From assembly GCF_000719515.1 (NCBI RefSeq), contig NZ_JOGR01000011.1:124001-188000 (forward strand): a stretch of DNA of 64,000 nucleotides, read 5' to 3'. A program made the translations under genes and the position numbers. Below are positions 8,559 through 15,971 of this stretch, piece after piece. Positions within the stretch are counted from its first letter, which is position 1. Every line of letters begins with the position of its first letter. Below the pieces are notes generated by a model, which saw only the letters and a program-made list of their open reading frames with translations, ran no database searches and was not told the origin of the DNA. Source of the DNA: Glycomyces sp. NRRL B-16210. Lineage in GTDB: Bacteria; Actinomycetota; Actinomycetes; Mycobacteriales; Micromonosporaceae.

Positions 8559-8755
8559 CAACTGAGGCCGCGGTCCCCCGCGAGTGGGACGGCGATCACG
8601 CGTTTGGGGGACATGATCTTGAGTGAACGCCGTTAACGTGGATTTACCACCTCGATTCCGGGGAGCGCCGCCACAGCGGAGCGCCCCGGATCGGACACAC
8701 CCCGCGGTGATCCACAACCGCAGATCGCCGCGCACACCCACTCGCGGAGCACCAC

Positions 8756-9082
8756 ATGGCGAACCAGAACAGGACCTTCGACCCCGACGCCGTCGACGAG
8801 TTCATCTCGTACCTCGAATCCGAGGCCGAGGCGCTCAAGTCGAAGATCATCGAACACCACTTCAAGAACGACGGCGCGCTGGGCAGGATGCCCGCCTTCG
8901 GCGTCGGCGGCGGCAGCGACCGGCTCCGCTCCGACTACACCGCGTTCCACGCGAGCACCTGGGCCAACCTCCAGGGCGTCGTCGCCGCCTACACCGGGTT
9001 CATCGAGACCCTTGAGGCGATCAAGGACTCCTACGCCGCGGCCGACGCCGCCGGCGCCGCCGAACTCGACCAGCAGATGTAA
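8756..9082 (+). CDS. ESX/WXG100-like small secreted protein
   Basis: A 108-residue, mostly helical protein with no signal peptide. It has the size and helix-turn-helix composition of WXG100 proteins. The turn is W-A-N (in HASTWANLQGV) and not the canonical W-x-G. A Y-x-x-x-D secretion motif follows the second helix as SYAAADAAG. It is 9 bp upstream of a larger WXG-containing protein, so the pair looks like type VII secretion substrates that fold together. No EccC, EccB or other ESX machinery is present in the window. The ATG follows a GCGGAGC-type ribosome site. Confidence 0.6.
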   Translation: MANQNRTFDPDAVDEFISYLESEAEALKSKIIEHHFKNDGALGRMPAFGVGGGSDRLRSDYTAFHASTWANLQGVVAAYTGFIETLEAIKDSYAAADAAGAAELDQQM

Positions 9083-9091
9083 GGGGGAGCG

Positions 9092-10666
9092 ATGAACCAG
9101 TACGGAAGCGAACCGCCCCCCGGGCTCGAGAACGAACGTGGGCAGCGCGAGACGACGCTGCTGATGACCGGCACTTCCACTTCTGACAGCGCGATCCGAC
9201 GCGATCCTTGCTCGAACGCCGAATGCCCGAACTACGACCCGGCGCCCATGGAGGCGGTCTGGACCGAGTTCATGTCGCCGGTCGCCTACGGAGGACAGGT
9301 CATCCACAAGGGACCGGCCCCCGGCACCACGCAGCCCGACGAGAGCCGGTTCGAGGAGATCATCCTCGCGCTGCGCCCGGACGGCATCGGCGCCCACGCG
9401 GTCGAGACGATCCGCAAGACCTGGTCTGCGGTCGTCGAGGACCGGCTCGAGTCGATGCCCGGCCGCCTCATGAGCGCGCTCGCCGAGCTCTCCGGATTCT
9501 GGGTGGGCGAGGACTTCGACCGCTTCGCCGAGGAGGTCGAGCAGGTCCGCGACAGCCTCTACGACACCATCGACGAGATCGACACCGCCGCCAACGAACT
9601 CAAGGTCTTCGAGGACCGCGTCCGCGCCCTCCAGGGCTCCGGCGCCGGGGTCCCGTTCCCGGCGGCCCGCGTCTGGAAGGCCTCCTCGGGGGTCGTGCAG
9701 GGACCGAAGATCCACGTCCGTCCGGTGTGGTCCTCCGGCGGCGACTGCGACAAGAGCCGCAGCGAAGGGGACAACTGGGAGGCCCTGGGCCTGCCCAGGG
9801 ACAGCGGCGACGAGCTGCGCGCCCTTGTGTACGAGCGGTTCGGCTACTACACCGAACGCGGGATGGACGGGAGCGCCGCATGGGACCAGGCGGTGTCGGA
9901 CTACTCGGCCGTGCAGTTGCCGCTCGTCGGGCATTGGAGCACCACGATGTCGGCGGTCGCCGAGAACCACAACCTCGGGATCGTCGACCTGCGCGACCAA
10001 CTCGTGGACGCCCAGGAGGCGCCCTCTCTCGAAGCCGGGCCCAGGCCGCTACCGGAGAGCGCCGCGGACGCGATCCTCGAACCGCTCCCCGAGCTGGATC
10101 CCGGCCCGCTCCCGCAGATGCCGCCGCTCGACGGCCTGGACCGGTTCACGCCGCCCACGCAGCAGGCCGTGCCCGAGTTCCCTTCGCCCCGTGCGGATTG
10201 GAGCGCCGCGGACTACGGCTCGACCGGCGGGTACGACGGCGGCAACGCGGCCGACTGGGACCGGTCCGCAATGGACTCGAGTTCATGGAACCGTCCCGCT
10301 TCGGACGACCTGAGCGGCGGACTCGCCTCGGGCGGCCTACCCTCCGGCGGCGGTCTCGCTTCGGGCGGGTTCGGCGGCGCGACGGGCGGTTCCGGCGGTT
10401 TCGGACCGCCTTCCGGCGCGGGCTCGCAGGCCGGGGGCATGGGAGGCGCGTTCGGCGCGACTCCGGGCGCGGCTGGCAACGGACGCGGCGGTGCCACCGC
10501 TCGGCCGGCCAACGCCAGGCCCGGGTCCGCGCGCCCCGGCGGCGCGGGCGCACCGGGCGCCAGGGGCGCCGGTTCCGATGAGGGCGAACATGATCGGGAG
10601 ACCTGGCTGACGGAGGACTCGGACGTCTGGGGCATCGTCGCGGAGGACGACGACCCGTACGCCTAA
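9092..10666 (+). CDS. Large WXG-domain protein with Gly/Ser/Ala-rich tail (PPE-like ESX substrate)
   Basis: A 524-residue protein. Residues about 100-190 form a helical hairpin with a true W-x-G turn (LSGFWVGEDFDRF), followed by long acidic helices and a Y-x-x-x-D motif (YDTID). From residue about 310 the chain is proline-rich, then highly Gly/Ser/Ala-rich to about 490. It ends in an acidic tail with WLTEDSDVWG and DDDPYA. A cysteine pair in RRDPCSNAECPNY near residue 40 is unusual for a cytosolic ESX partner. The order small WXG-like gene then large PPE-like gene matches ESX pairs. Function is unknown. Confidence 0.6.
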   Translation: MNQYGSEPPPGLENERGQRETTLLMTGTSTSDSAIRRDPCSNAECPNYDPAPMEAVWTEFMSPVAYGGQVIHKGPAPGTTQPDESRFEEIILALRPDGIGAHAVETIRKTWSAVVEDRLESMPGRLMSALAELSGFWVGEDFDRFAEEVEQVRDSLYDTIDEIDTAANELKVFEDRVRALQGSGAGVPFPAARVWKASSGVVQGPKIHVRPVWSSGGDCDKSRSEGDNWEALGLPRDSGDELRALVYERFGYYTERGMDGSAAWDQAVSDYSAVQLPLVGHWSTTMSAVAENHNLGIVDLRDQLVDAQEAPSLEAGPRPLPESAADAILEPLPELDPGPLPQMPPLDGLDRFTPPTQQAVPEFPSPRADWSAADYGSTGGYDGGNAADWDRSAMDSSSWNRPASDDLSGGLASGGLPSGGGLASGGFGGATGGSGGFGPPSGAGSQAGGMGGAFGATPGAAGNGRGGATARPANARPGSARPGGAGAPGARGAGSDEGEHDRETWLTEDSDVWGIVAEDDDPYA

Positions 10667-10680
10667 GGCCCGCAACGATG

Positions 10681-10711
10681 CCGCCCGCCGCGCCCCGAGC
10701 GCGGCGGGCGG
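10681..10711. terminator. Strong GC hairpin between convergent genes
   Basis: The arms CCGCCCGCCGCG (10681-10692) and CGCGGCGGGCGG (10700-10711) pair perfectly over 12 bp around a 7-base loop. It sits between the WXG-domain gene and the convergent TetR gene and can serve both strands. No T-tract follows, as is usual in high-GC actinomycetes. Confidence 0.7.
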
Positions 10712-10712
10712 T

Positions 10713-11306
10713 TCAGCGGAGGGCGACCTCCAGGCCGTGCTGCATGGTCGCGAGCGTGCGGTCGAGCAGGGAGCCGAGCGGCTCGGCGTAGTCCTCGGCG
10801 TGCCAGTGCCGCATCGCCGCGAGCATGCCCCCCGCGAAGGCGCCGCAGGCCACGCGGACCTCCAGATCGTCCGGGGAGCGACCGGTGCGCGCGGCGACGA
10901 ACGCGGCCAGTGTCGGTGTCTCCGTGAAGAAGCGCCTCGCCACCGCGTCCTGCACCGAGGGCACCTCCATGAGGTACTTCGCCCGCCGCCGGTCCACGAC
11001 CTCGTCCCCGTGCTCGGACAGGAAGCCCATGACCGTCCGGTGCAGCACTTCGGCGAACGGGACCCCCTCGTCCGCCGACGCGATCGGCGCTTCCAGGGCG
11101 ATCTCGTTGGGGTCGTAGAGGACGATGCCCTCCTTGGTCGCGAAGTAGCGGTACACCGAGCTGGGCGAGACCTCGGCGGCGGCCGCGATCTGCTCGATCG
11201 TCACGGCCTCGAAGCCGTGCTCGTCGAACAGCCCCAGCGCGGCGTCCTGGACGCGGCGCATCGCCGCCCGCCGCTTCTGCTCCCGCAAACCCTGCCGTTC
11301 TCGCAT
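10713..11306 (-). CDS. TetR family repressor of the divergent SDR gene
   Basis: A 197-residue regulator. The HTH spans about residues 16-62, with AALGLFDEHGFEAVTIEQIAAAAEVS and the recognition segment PSSVYRYFATKEGIV. The C-terminal ligand domain includes GAFAGGMLAAMRHWHAE. It is divergent from the short-chain dehydrogenase at 11406 across 99 bp carrying repeated TGACTGTCA-type sites. Its recognition helix closely resembles that of the TetR encoded at 22706, whose operator shares the same core. Confidence 0.9.
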   Translation of the reverse strand: MRERQGLREQKRRAAMRRVQDAALGLFDEHGFEAVTIEQIAAAAEVSPSSVYRYFATKEGIVLYDPNEIALEAPIASADEGVPFAEVLHRTVMGFLSEHGDEVVDRRRAKYLMEVPSVQDAVARRFFTETPTLAAFVAARTGRSPDDLEVRVACGAFAGGMLAAMRHWHAEDYAEPLGSLLDRTLATMQHGLEVALR

Positions 11307-11335
11307 GTCGGGAGCCTAACAGCTTCAGAAGTGAT

Positions 11336-11392
11336 AGTGACTGTCAATTGAGAGTCAGTGCTGATATCGTGAAAACTGACAGTCACTCTCAG
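11336..11392. promoter_or_regulatory. Operator-like repeats GACTGTC/GACAGTC in divergent promoter
   Basis: Two related elements lie between the divergent TetR and SDR genes. The first (11336-11359) is an imperfect palindrome centred on CAATTG, with arms AGTGACTGT and AGAGTCAGT. The second (11375-11392) reads ACTGACAGTCACTCTCAG. Both contain GTGACTG or its complement CAGTCAC. Two sites flanking a divergent promoter suit a TetR dimer that controls itself and the dehydrogenase. Confidence 0.6.
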
Positions 11393-11405
11393 ATTGGGGA
11401 CGTTC

Positions 11406-12287
11406 ATGCAGGACTTCGCGAACCGGCACGTGTTCATCACCGGTGCCGCCCAGGGCATCGGCCTCGGCATCGCCCGCGCCTTCGCCGCCGAGGGCGCGCG
11501 CGTCACGCTCGCCGATCTCGACCGCGAACGGCTCGCCGCCGCCGAGGAGGAGGTGGCCGCTTTGGCGGCCGATACGGCCGCGTTCACCCTGGACGTGCGC
11601 GACCGGGAGGCCTTCGACGCGGTGGTCGGGGCCGCCGAAGCCCGGCTCGGGCCGATCGAGGTGCTCTGCAACAACGCCGGACTCGGGTCGGCGACCACCT
11701 CGATCGCCGACCTCGACTACCGGCAGTGGGACCACGTCCTCGGCGTCAACCTCGGCGGCGTCGTCAACGGCGTCCAGACCGTGCTGCCGCGGATGCTCGC
11801 GCGCGGCGGACCGGGCCACATCGTCAACACCGCCTCCGGCGCGGGCCTGGTGGCAACTACGAACTTGACTTACGTGACCAGCAAGTTCGCCGTCGTCGGG
11901 CTCACCGAGTCCCTGCGCCTCCAGCCCGAACTGGTGGCGAGCGGCATCGGCGCCAGCGTGCTGTGCCCGGGGTTGGTGCGCACCGAAGTCGTGCGCAACA
12001 GCGCCCGCGCCGAGGGGCGCGAGGTGGACGACCTCATCGAGAAAGGCCACGCGCTGCTACAACAGGGCGGGCTCGACCCCGACACCGTCGGCGGGCAGGT
12101 CGTCGCGGCCGTGCGCGAGGGGCGGCTCCACATCCACACCGACCGCTATGTGGCGCCGCTCATCGAGCAGCGGATGCGGCTGCAACTCGACGCGCTTCCG
12201 CCCGAGACCGACCGCGACCGGCTCCTGGCCGCCCAGCTCCGGGAGCGCCAGCCCACACTCACGCCGCCGATCGCCGGCCGCGAGTGA
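11406..12287 (+). CDS. Short-chain dehydrogenase/reductase (SDR)
   Basis: A 293-residue classical SDR oxidoreductase. It has the cofactor motif TGAAQGIGLGIARAF (T-G-x3-G-x-G), the acidic ADLDR that favours NAD(H), the structural NNAG, and the catalytic YVTSK pair. A Ser is expected in NTASGAG. The C-terminus is longer than the core fold. The ATG at 11406 is used; an upstream TTG four codons earlier is open but unnecessary. It is divergent from a TetR repressor, suggesting substrate-induced expression. The substrate is not predictable. Confidence 0.9.
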   Translation: MQDFANRHVFITGAAQGIGLGIARAFAAEGARVTLADLDRERLAAAEEEVAALAADTAAFTLDVRDREAFDAVVGAAEARLGPIEVLCNNAGLGSATTSIADLDYRQWDHVLGVNLGGVVNGVQTVLPRMLARGGPGHIVNTASGAGLVATTNLTYVTSKFAVVGLTESLRLQPELVASGIGASVLCPGLVRTEVVRNSARAEGREVDDLIEKGHALLQQGGLDPDTVGGQVVAAVREGRLHIHTDRYVAPLIEQRMRLQLDALPPETDRDRLLAAQLRERQPTLTPPIAGRE

Positions 12288-12292
12288 GCCGC

Positions 12293-12676
12293 TCAACGCA
12301 GCGGCGCGGCGGCCGACATGGCGCGGTCGAGGATCGCCGAAAGCGCCTGCGGCCGAGGGGTCGCCGTCCATGAGGTCAGCGCGGCTTCGACGCAGCCGAG
12401 GGCGGCGCCGATCACCGCGACGCCGCGCGGGTCCGACGCGTCGGCGGGGTCGGCGCCGAGGCGCCGCGCGATCTCCGGGCGGAGCAGTTCCTGTCACCGG
12501 GAGTTCTTCTCCCGGTGCTGGGCGGCGAGCGTCGGCGTGTTGACGATCAGCCAGGTGAGACGGCGGGTGCGCTCGTCGTGGGCGTTGTACTGCTCGATCA
12601 GCGGGTCGAGCGCGTGCCGCGTGGCGGGCCAGGCCGCCTCGTCCGGCGGCCGGGCCGCGAGCGTGTCGCCCAGACA
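12293..12676 (-). pseudogene. TetR family C-terminal remnant with in-frame stop
   Basis: Reading leftwards from 12676, one frame gives a TetR ligand domain: LIEQYNAHDERTRRLTWLIV, then NTPTLAAQHREKNSR, a TGA stop at 12494-12496, and QELLRPEIARRLGADP through AALGCVEAALTSW to a natural stop at 12293. Family members commonly have Trp at the stop position, so a TGG to TGA change is likely. The whole N-terminal HTH is missing. The remnant meets a rightward SDR remnant head to head, so one deletion probably removed both 5' ends and the shared promoter. Confidence 0.7.
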
Positions 12677-12679
12677 CGC

Positions 12680-13113
12680 GCCGTCGCCGCCGACTTCACC
12701 CGGCTGGACGAGGCCGAACGGCTCGCCGACCGGCTCCGGGCCGCGTACCCGCGGATCGACGTGCGCGCCAACAACGCCGGCCGCGTGCTCGGCACCCGCA
12801 CCAAAACCGTGCGCCAACGCCATTACGGCGCAAGCGGACTCGCGGCGGCCTCCTTCTACCCGGGCAACGTGGCGACGAACTTCGCCTCCGACACCACCAG
12901 CCCGATCATGCGCTTCGTCCGCCTTCTCTCCTCCAAACCGCCGATCCGGCGCGTCCTGCTGTCCACTCCGGACGAATGCGCGGACCAGATCGTGGGGCTC
13001 GCCGAAGGCGGGCGTGCCGCGCAACGCGCAGGCGCTCTACGCCGAACTCGCTCGCGCCCAGTGGGAACGCTCGGAGGAACTGCTCGAAGGGACGTCTGCC
13101 CGAAGCGGCATGA
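12680..13113 (+). pseudogene. SDR remnant with missing ends, internal deletion and frameshift
   Basis: The frame starting near 12683 reads VAADFTRLDEAERLADRLRA, then YPRIDVRANNAGRVLG. It jumps directly to GASGLAAASFYPGNVATNF, so about 80-90 residues holding the catalytic Tyr-x3-Lys are gone. At about 13005-13015 the homology shifts to another frame, which continues VPRNAQALYAELARAQWERS. The glycine-rich N-terminal cofactor motif is also missing. This fits a light-dependent-protochlorophyllide-reductase/retinol-dehydrogenase-like SDR that can no longer work. The rest up to 13317 holds only tail sequence. Confidence 0.75.
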
Positions 13114-13317
13114 CCGGCCTCGGAACGCGGGCCGCTCGCGCGCTCGGCGATGACCTCGTGGGAGGTACGGCAGACGGCGGCCTTACCTCTCGGGGAGTAC
13201 GCCGATTGACCTCTCCGGGCCGATGCCCGAGAGCCGGGACGGCACCAGACTCGGCCGCATGCAACCGCGAAGAGCCATAGGTCCAGGCGCCGCGACCGCC
13301 GCCGCGCGAGACGCGGG

Positions 13318-13749
13318 GTGTCGGCGGTGAAGCTGTTCTTCCTGGGGTGGACGCGCTTCGTCGTCGCCCTCCTCGTCCTCCAAGTCGGCCTCGCCGGATG
13401 GGGCGCGGTCTCGGACGGCGGGGACCGCGTCATGCGCTTCATCGCCCACGTCGGCAACGGCGGCATGCTCATCTTCTGGCTCATGCTGTCGATCGTCTTC
13501 GCGCTCATCGCCAGGTCCGGGTGGAGGACCGTGCTCCTGACCGCGTTGTCGGCCTTCATGATCCTGATGCAGGGCGGGTTCGCCTACGGCTTCGGCACCG
13601 ACGGCGCGAGCGGCGGCGTCGGCATCGCCCTCCACGCGCTCAACGGCCTCGGCATCCTCGTCGTGCAGGTGGTCGTGGCCCGCCGGGCCAAGCAGGCGGT
13701 CGACGCGAAACGCGCCCTGCGCGCGGAAGGAAGCGAGGTCCCGGCGTGA
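13318..13749 (+). CDS. DUF6220-like membrane protein, first of tandem pair
   Basis: A 143-residue protein with four membrane helices: FVVALLVLQVGLAGWGAV, MLIFWLMLSIVFALIA, VLLTALSAFMILMQGGFAYG and LHALNGLGILVVQVVVA. The final LHALNGL motif and the early LQ-x5-G pattern recur in the next gene, so the two are paralogues. It starts at GTG 13318; GTG 13327 is an alternative. The stop overlaps the next start as GTGA. The family function is unknown; a small sensory or quinone/haem-type helix bundle is only a guess. Confidence 0.75.
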   Translation: MSAVKLFFLGWTRFVVALLVLQVGLAGWGAVSDGGDRVMRFIAHVGNGGMLIFWLMLSIVFALIARSGWRTVLLTALSAFMILMQGGFAYGFGTDGASGGVGIALHALNGLGILVVQVVVARRAKQAVDAKRALRAEGSEVPA

Positions 13750-14174
13750 ACCGCGTCTTCGGCACAATCCTGCGGATCTGGATGATGCTCCTGCTGGCGC
13801 TGCTGGTCGTCCAGTTCGCGTTGGCCGGGTTCGGCGTCGGCTTCGGCGGCGCGCTGGAGGAGGGCTTCGAGATGCACTTCCTGAACGGCAACATCCTGCT
13901 GTACCTCTACGCGGCCGCGATCGTGCTCGCGCTCGCGGCGCGGGCCGGAGCGAAGATCGTGTGGCTGACCGCCTTGGGGGCCTTCCTCGTGCTGCTCCAG
14001 CACGGCATGGCGATCGTCAACGTCCCCGGAACGCTCTGGGGCGAATCGCTGTTCATGGTGCACGCCCTCAACGGGCTGGCCCTGATCTTCCTGGCCTTCC
14101 GGACCGGGGTCCTGGTCCGCAACCGCCTTCGGCGGCGGGCCGATCCCGCGCGGGAGCGTTCGAGCGTCGCTTAG
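13746..14174 (+). CDS. DUF6220-like membrane protein, second of tandem pair
   Basis: A 142-residue four-helix membrane protein beginning at GTG 13746, overlapping the upstream stop by 4 bp. The helices include MMLLLALLVVQFALAGFGVG, ILLYLYAAAIVLALAA, VWLTALGAFLVLLQHGMAIV and VHALNGLALIFLAF. It shares with its neighbour the patterns VQ(F/V)-LAG-G, FL(V/I)LLQ and HALNGL, which points to an old tandem duplication. The C-terminus is Arg-rich and cytosolic. The two proteins probably form a heteromeric complex; this is inference from the coupling. Confidence 0.75.
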   Translation: MNRVFGTILRIWMMLLLALLVVQFALAGFGVGFGGALEEGFEMHFLNGNILLYLYAAAIVLALAARAGAKIVWLTALGAFLVLLQHGMAIVNVPGTLWGESLFMVHALNGLALIFLAFRTGVLVRNRLRRRADPARERSSVA

Positions 14175-14401
14175 GTAGGCCGCCCGTCCTGTGTCGGGTG
14201 CGGCGGCGGTCGCGTCGCCCGCGCGGGTCGCCTCCCCCGGGCGTGCTTCGGCTTCCCTGCTCATGGCGTCGATCCCGACCCGTTCCCGCGGCCGGGTGAG
14301 CCGCCCGTGCCGAATCCGTGCAGATTCCGTGCGTCCGTACGACACGGTTGGCGGACCTTCCGGGTCTTCCCCCGGGCCGCCCGCGAACGTACGGAGGGAC
14401 C

Positions 14402-14677
14402 ATGTCCGACGCGGGACTCGCGATCGACACCGCCCCGGTGCGGGACACCCGCGTCCGGCACAAGGCGCTGCCCGCCGAATTCGACGAGGTCCATCGAGAC
14501 GCCTCTGACGCCGACCCCGAGCCGTGGTTTTGGGGCGCACCGGGACTCGCCTCCGGGATGCGGTTCGAGCTGATCGTGCTCGCACTCCCGGCGGTGGCGC
14601 GGGCGATGACGGCGTTTCGGTCCACATTCGAAGGTTCCACGCCGCCGTCGACCCGGATGGCCGAAGCTCCGCGCTGA
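14402..14677 (+). CDS. Hypothetical protein
   Basis: A 91-residue reading frame starting at ATG 14402 after a good GGAGGGA ribosome site. It begins MSDAGLAIDTAPVRDTRVRH and contains an acidic middle and one weak hydrophobic stretch (FELIVLALPAVARAM). I recognise no family. It is 29 bp upstream of the proline-rich membrane protein. It may be real because of the ribosome site, but coding evidence is thin and its C-terminus looks out of phase with any domain. The preceding 14175-14401 holds no convincing gene. Confidence 0.4.
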   Translation: MSDAGLAIDTAPVRDTRVRHKALPAEFDEVHRDASDADPEPWFWGAPGLASGMRFELIVLALPAVARAMTAFRSTFEGSTPPSTRMAEAPR

Positions 14678-14706
14678 ACCCCTTGCGCCTGAAAGGAACC
14701 AATCCC

Positions 14707-15669
14707 TTGTCCTATTTCCCTCAATCCCCGCAGCCGCCGCAGCGCCCGCACGGTCAAGGCAGTCTGCCGCCCTCGCAGGGTCCGTTCAGTCAGAACCCTT
14801 ATGGCCAGGGTGTTCACAGCCAGGGCGGGTCGCCGCCTGCGCGGCCTCCGCAGCCGCCGCGTCCTCCGCAAAGTCCTTACGGCCCAGGCGGTCCGCCGCA
14901 GTACCAGCCGGGTCAGCCCGGTCAGCAGCACTCGCCGGGTGGGCCGCCTCCCGGCGGGCCGCTGCCTCCAGGGATGTTCCCGCCACCGCAGCCGCAGCAG
15001 CCCCGGTCGCGCGGGCCCCTGCTGTTCGGCGTGGCCGCTGCGGCGGCCGTCGTGATCGCGGCGGTGGTCCTGGTGGTCTCGGGGGTCTTCTCGGGCGACG
15101 AGGAGCCGACCGCGATCGCGACCGACACCTCCGAGGAGTCCGAGCCGGAGCCGACCACGCAGCCCGAAGAGTCACCGACCGAGGAGGAGCCCGCCTCGGG
15201 CGGGGCTTACACGCCAGTGGAGGACATCTGCGCGATCATGGAGCCGATCGTGGCCGGGTACATGACGATCGACGCCGCCGAGACCGAGGTCAGCCAGCTC
15301 GGCAGCGCGGTGACGTGCTCCATGGCGGGGGAGTTCGTGGACACCTTCGACCGGCCCTGGATCGACGTGAAGCAGGACATCGAGCCCGACAAGGCCGACC
15401 TCGGCCTAGAGGAGTACGGATACCACGAAGGCATCCGTTCCGGCTGCGCGATCGAGGAGGACCCGCTTCCGGACTTCGAGGAGTCGGCGTACTTTCACGG
15501 CGACGCCTCCAGCGGCTGCGTCATCCTCGGCCACAGCTACGGGCTGCACGCCGCCGACGGCAACATGTTCCTTTCGGCCAGCGTCTACTTCAGCTCCGAA
15601 AGCTCGTCGCTCGGCGGTGAGGAGCAGCTCCTGATCGACCTCATCGAGGCGGTGGCCGCGGCGTCCTGA
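14707..15669 (+). CDS. Proline-rich single-pass membrane protein with extracellular DUF3558-like domain
   Basis: A 320-residue protein starting at TTG 14707 behind AAAGGA. The first about 100 residues are a cytosolic Pro/Gln/Gly-rich region. One membrane helix follows (LLFGVAAAAAVVIAAVVLVV, about 105-126), then a Glu/Thr/Ser linker, and an external domain from about 175. That domain contains DICAIMEPIVAGYMTID, TCSMAGEF, GCAIEE and GCVILGHSYG. The four cysteines (C-x..TC, GC, GC) could form two disulfides. The layout resembles actinobacterial DUF3558-type surface proteins. Role unknown. Confidence 0.7.
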   Translation: MSYFPQSPQPPQRPHGQGSLPPSQGPFSQNPYGQGVHSQGGSPPARPPQPPRPPQSPYGPGGPPQYQPGQPGQQHSPGGPPPGGPLPPGMFPPPQPQQPRSRGPLLFGVAAAAAVVIAAVVLVVSGVFSGDEEPTAIATDTSEESEPEPTTQPEESPTEEEPASGGAYTPVEDICAIMEPIVAGYMTIDAAETEVSQLGSAVTCSMAGEFVDTFDRPWIDVKQDIEPDKADLGLEEYGYHEGIRSGCAIEEDPLPDFEESAYFHGDASSGCVILGHSYGLHAADGNMFLSASVYFSSESSSLGGEEQLLIDLIEAVAAAS

Positions 15670-15708
15670 CCGGTACCGAAGGGCCCAAGTCGAGTCCGGC
15701 CGCGCGGC

Positions 15709-15895
15709 TCATCTCGCGGTCGACAGGATCGTCACGGCCGCAAGGGCCGCGACGAGGATCGAGAGTGTCGCCCAGGCCCACCGGTCGGTACCGCTGCCCC
15801 GGCCGACTGCGCCAGGCCCACACCGCCAGCAACGCGATCGGGCCGGCGTGGAACACCGGGCCGAGCCAGAATTCAAGGCGCAGCGCGCACCTCAT
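15709..15895 (-). pseudogene. Small two-helix membrane protein gene, frameshifted
   Basis: From ATG 15895 leftward the frame reads MRCALRLEFWLGPVFHAGPI then ALLAVWAWRSR, a good membrane helix. After a base gain in a C/G run near 15795-15805 the homologous-looking continuation lies in another frame, GSGTDRWAWATLSILVAALA to AVTILSTAR and a stop at 15709. The two halves together make a natural 61-residue, two-helix protein, but the total length (187 bp) is one base over a multiple of three. It could be a true pseudogene or a sequencing indel. The rest of 15670-15971 holds nothing else I can see. Confidence 0.5.
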
Positions 15896-15971
15896 CGGCG
15901 AGGCACCCGCCCGGAGGCTGATCCGACGGCCTACCTCGGCGGACTGATCGGAGAAGCCACGGGACCGGCCG

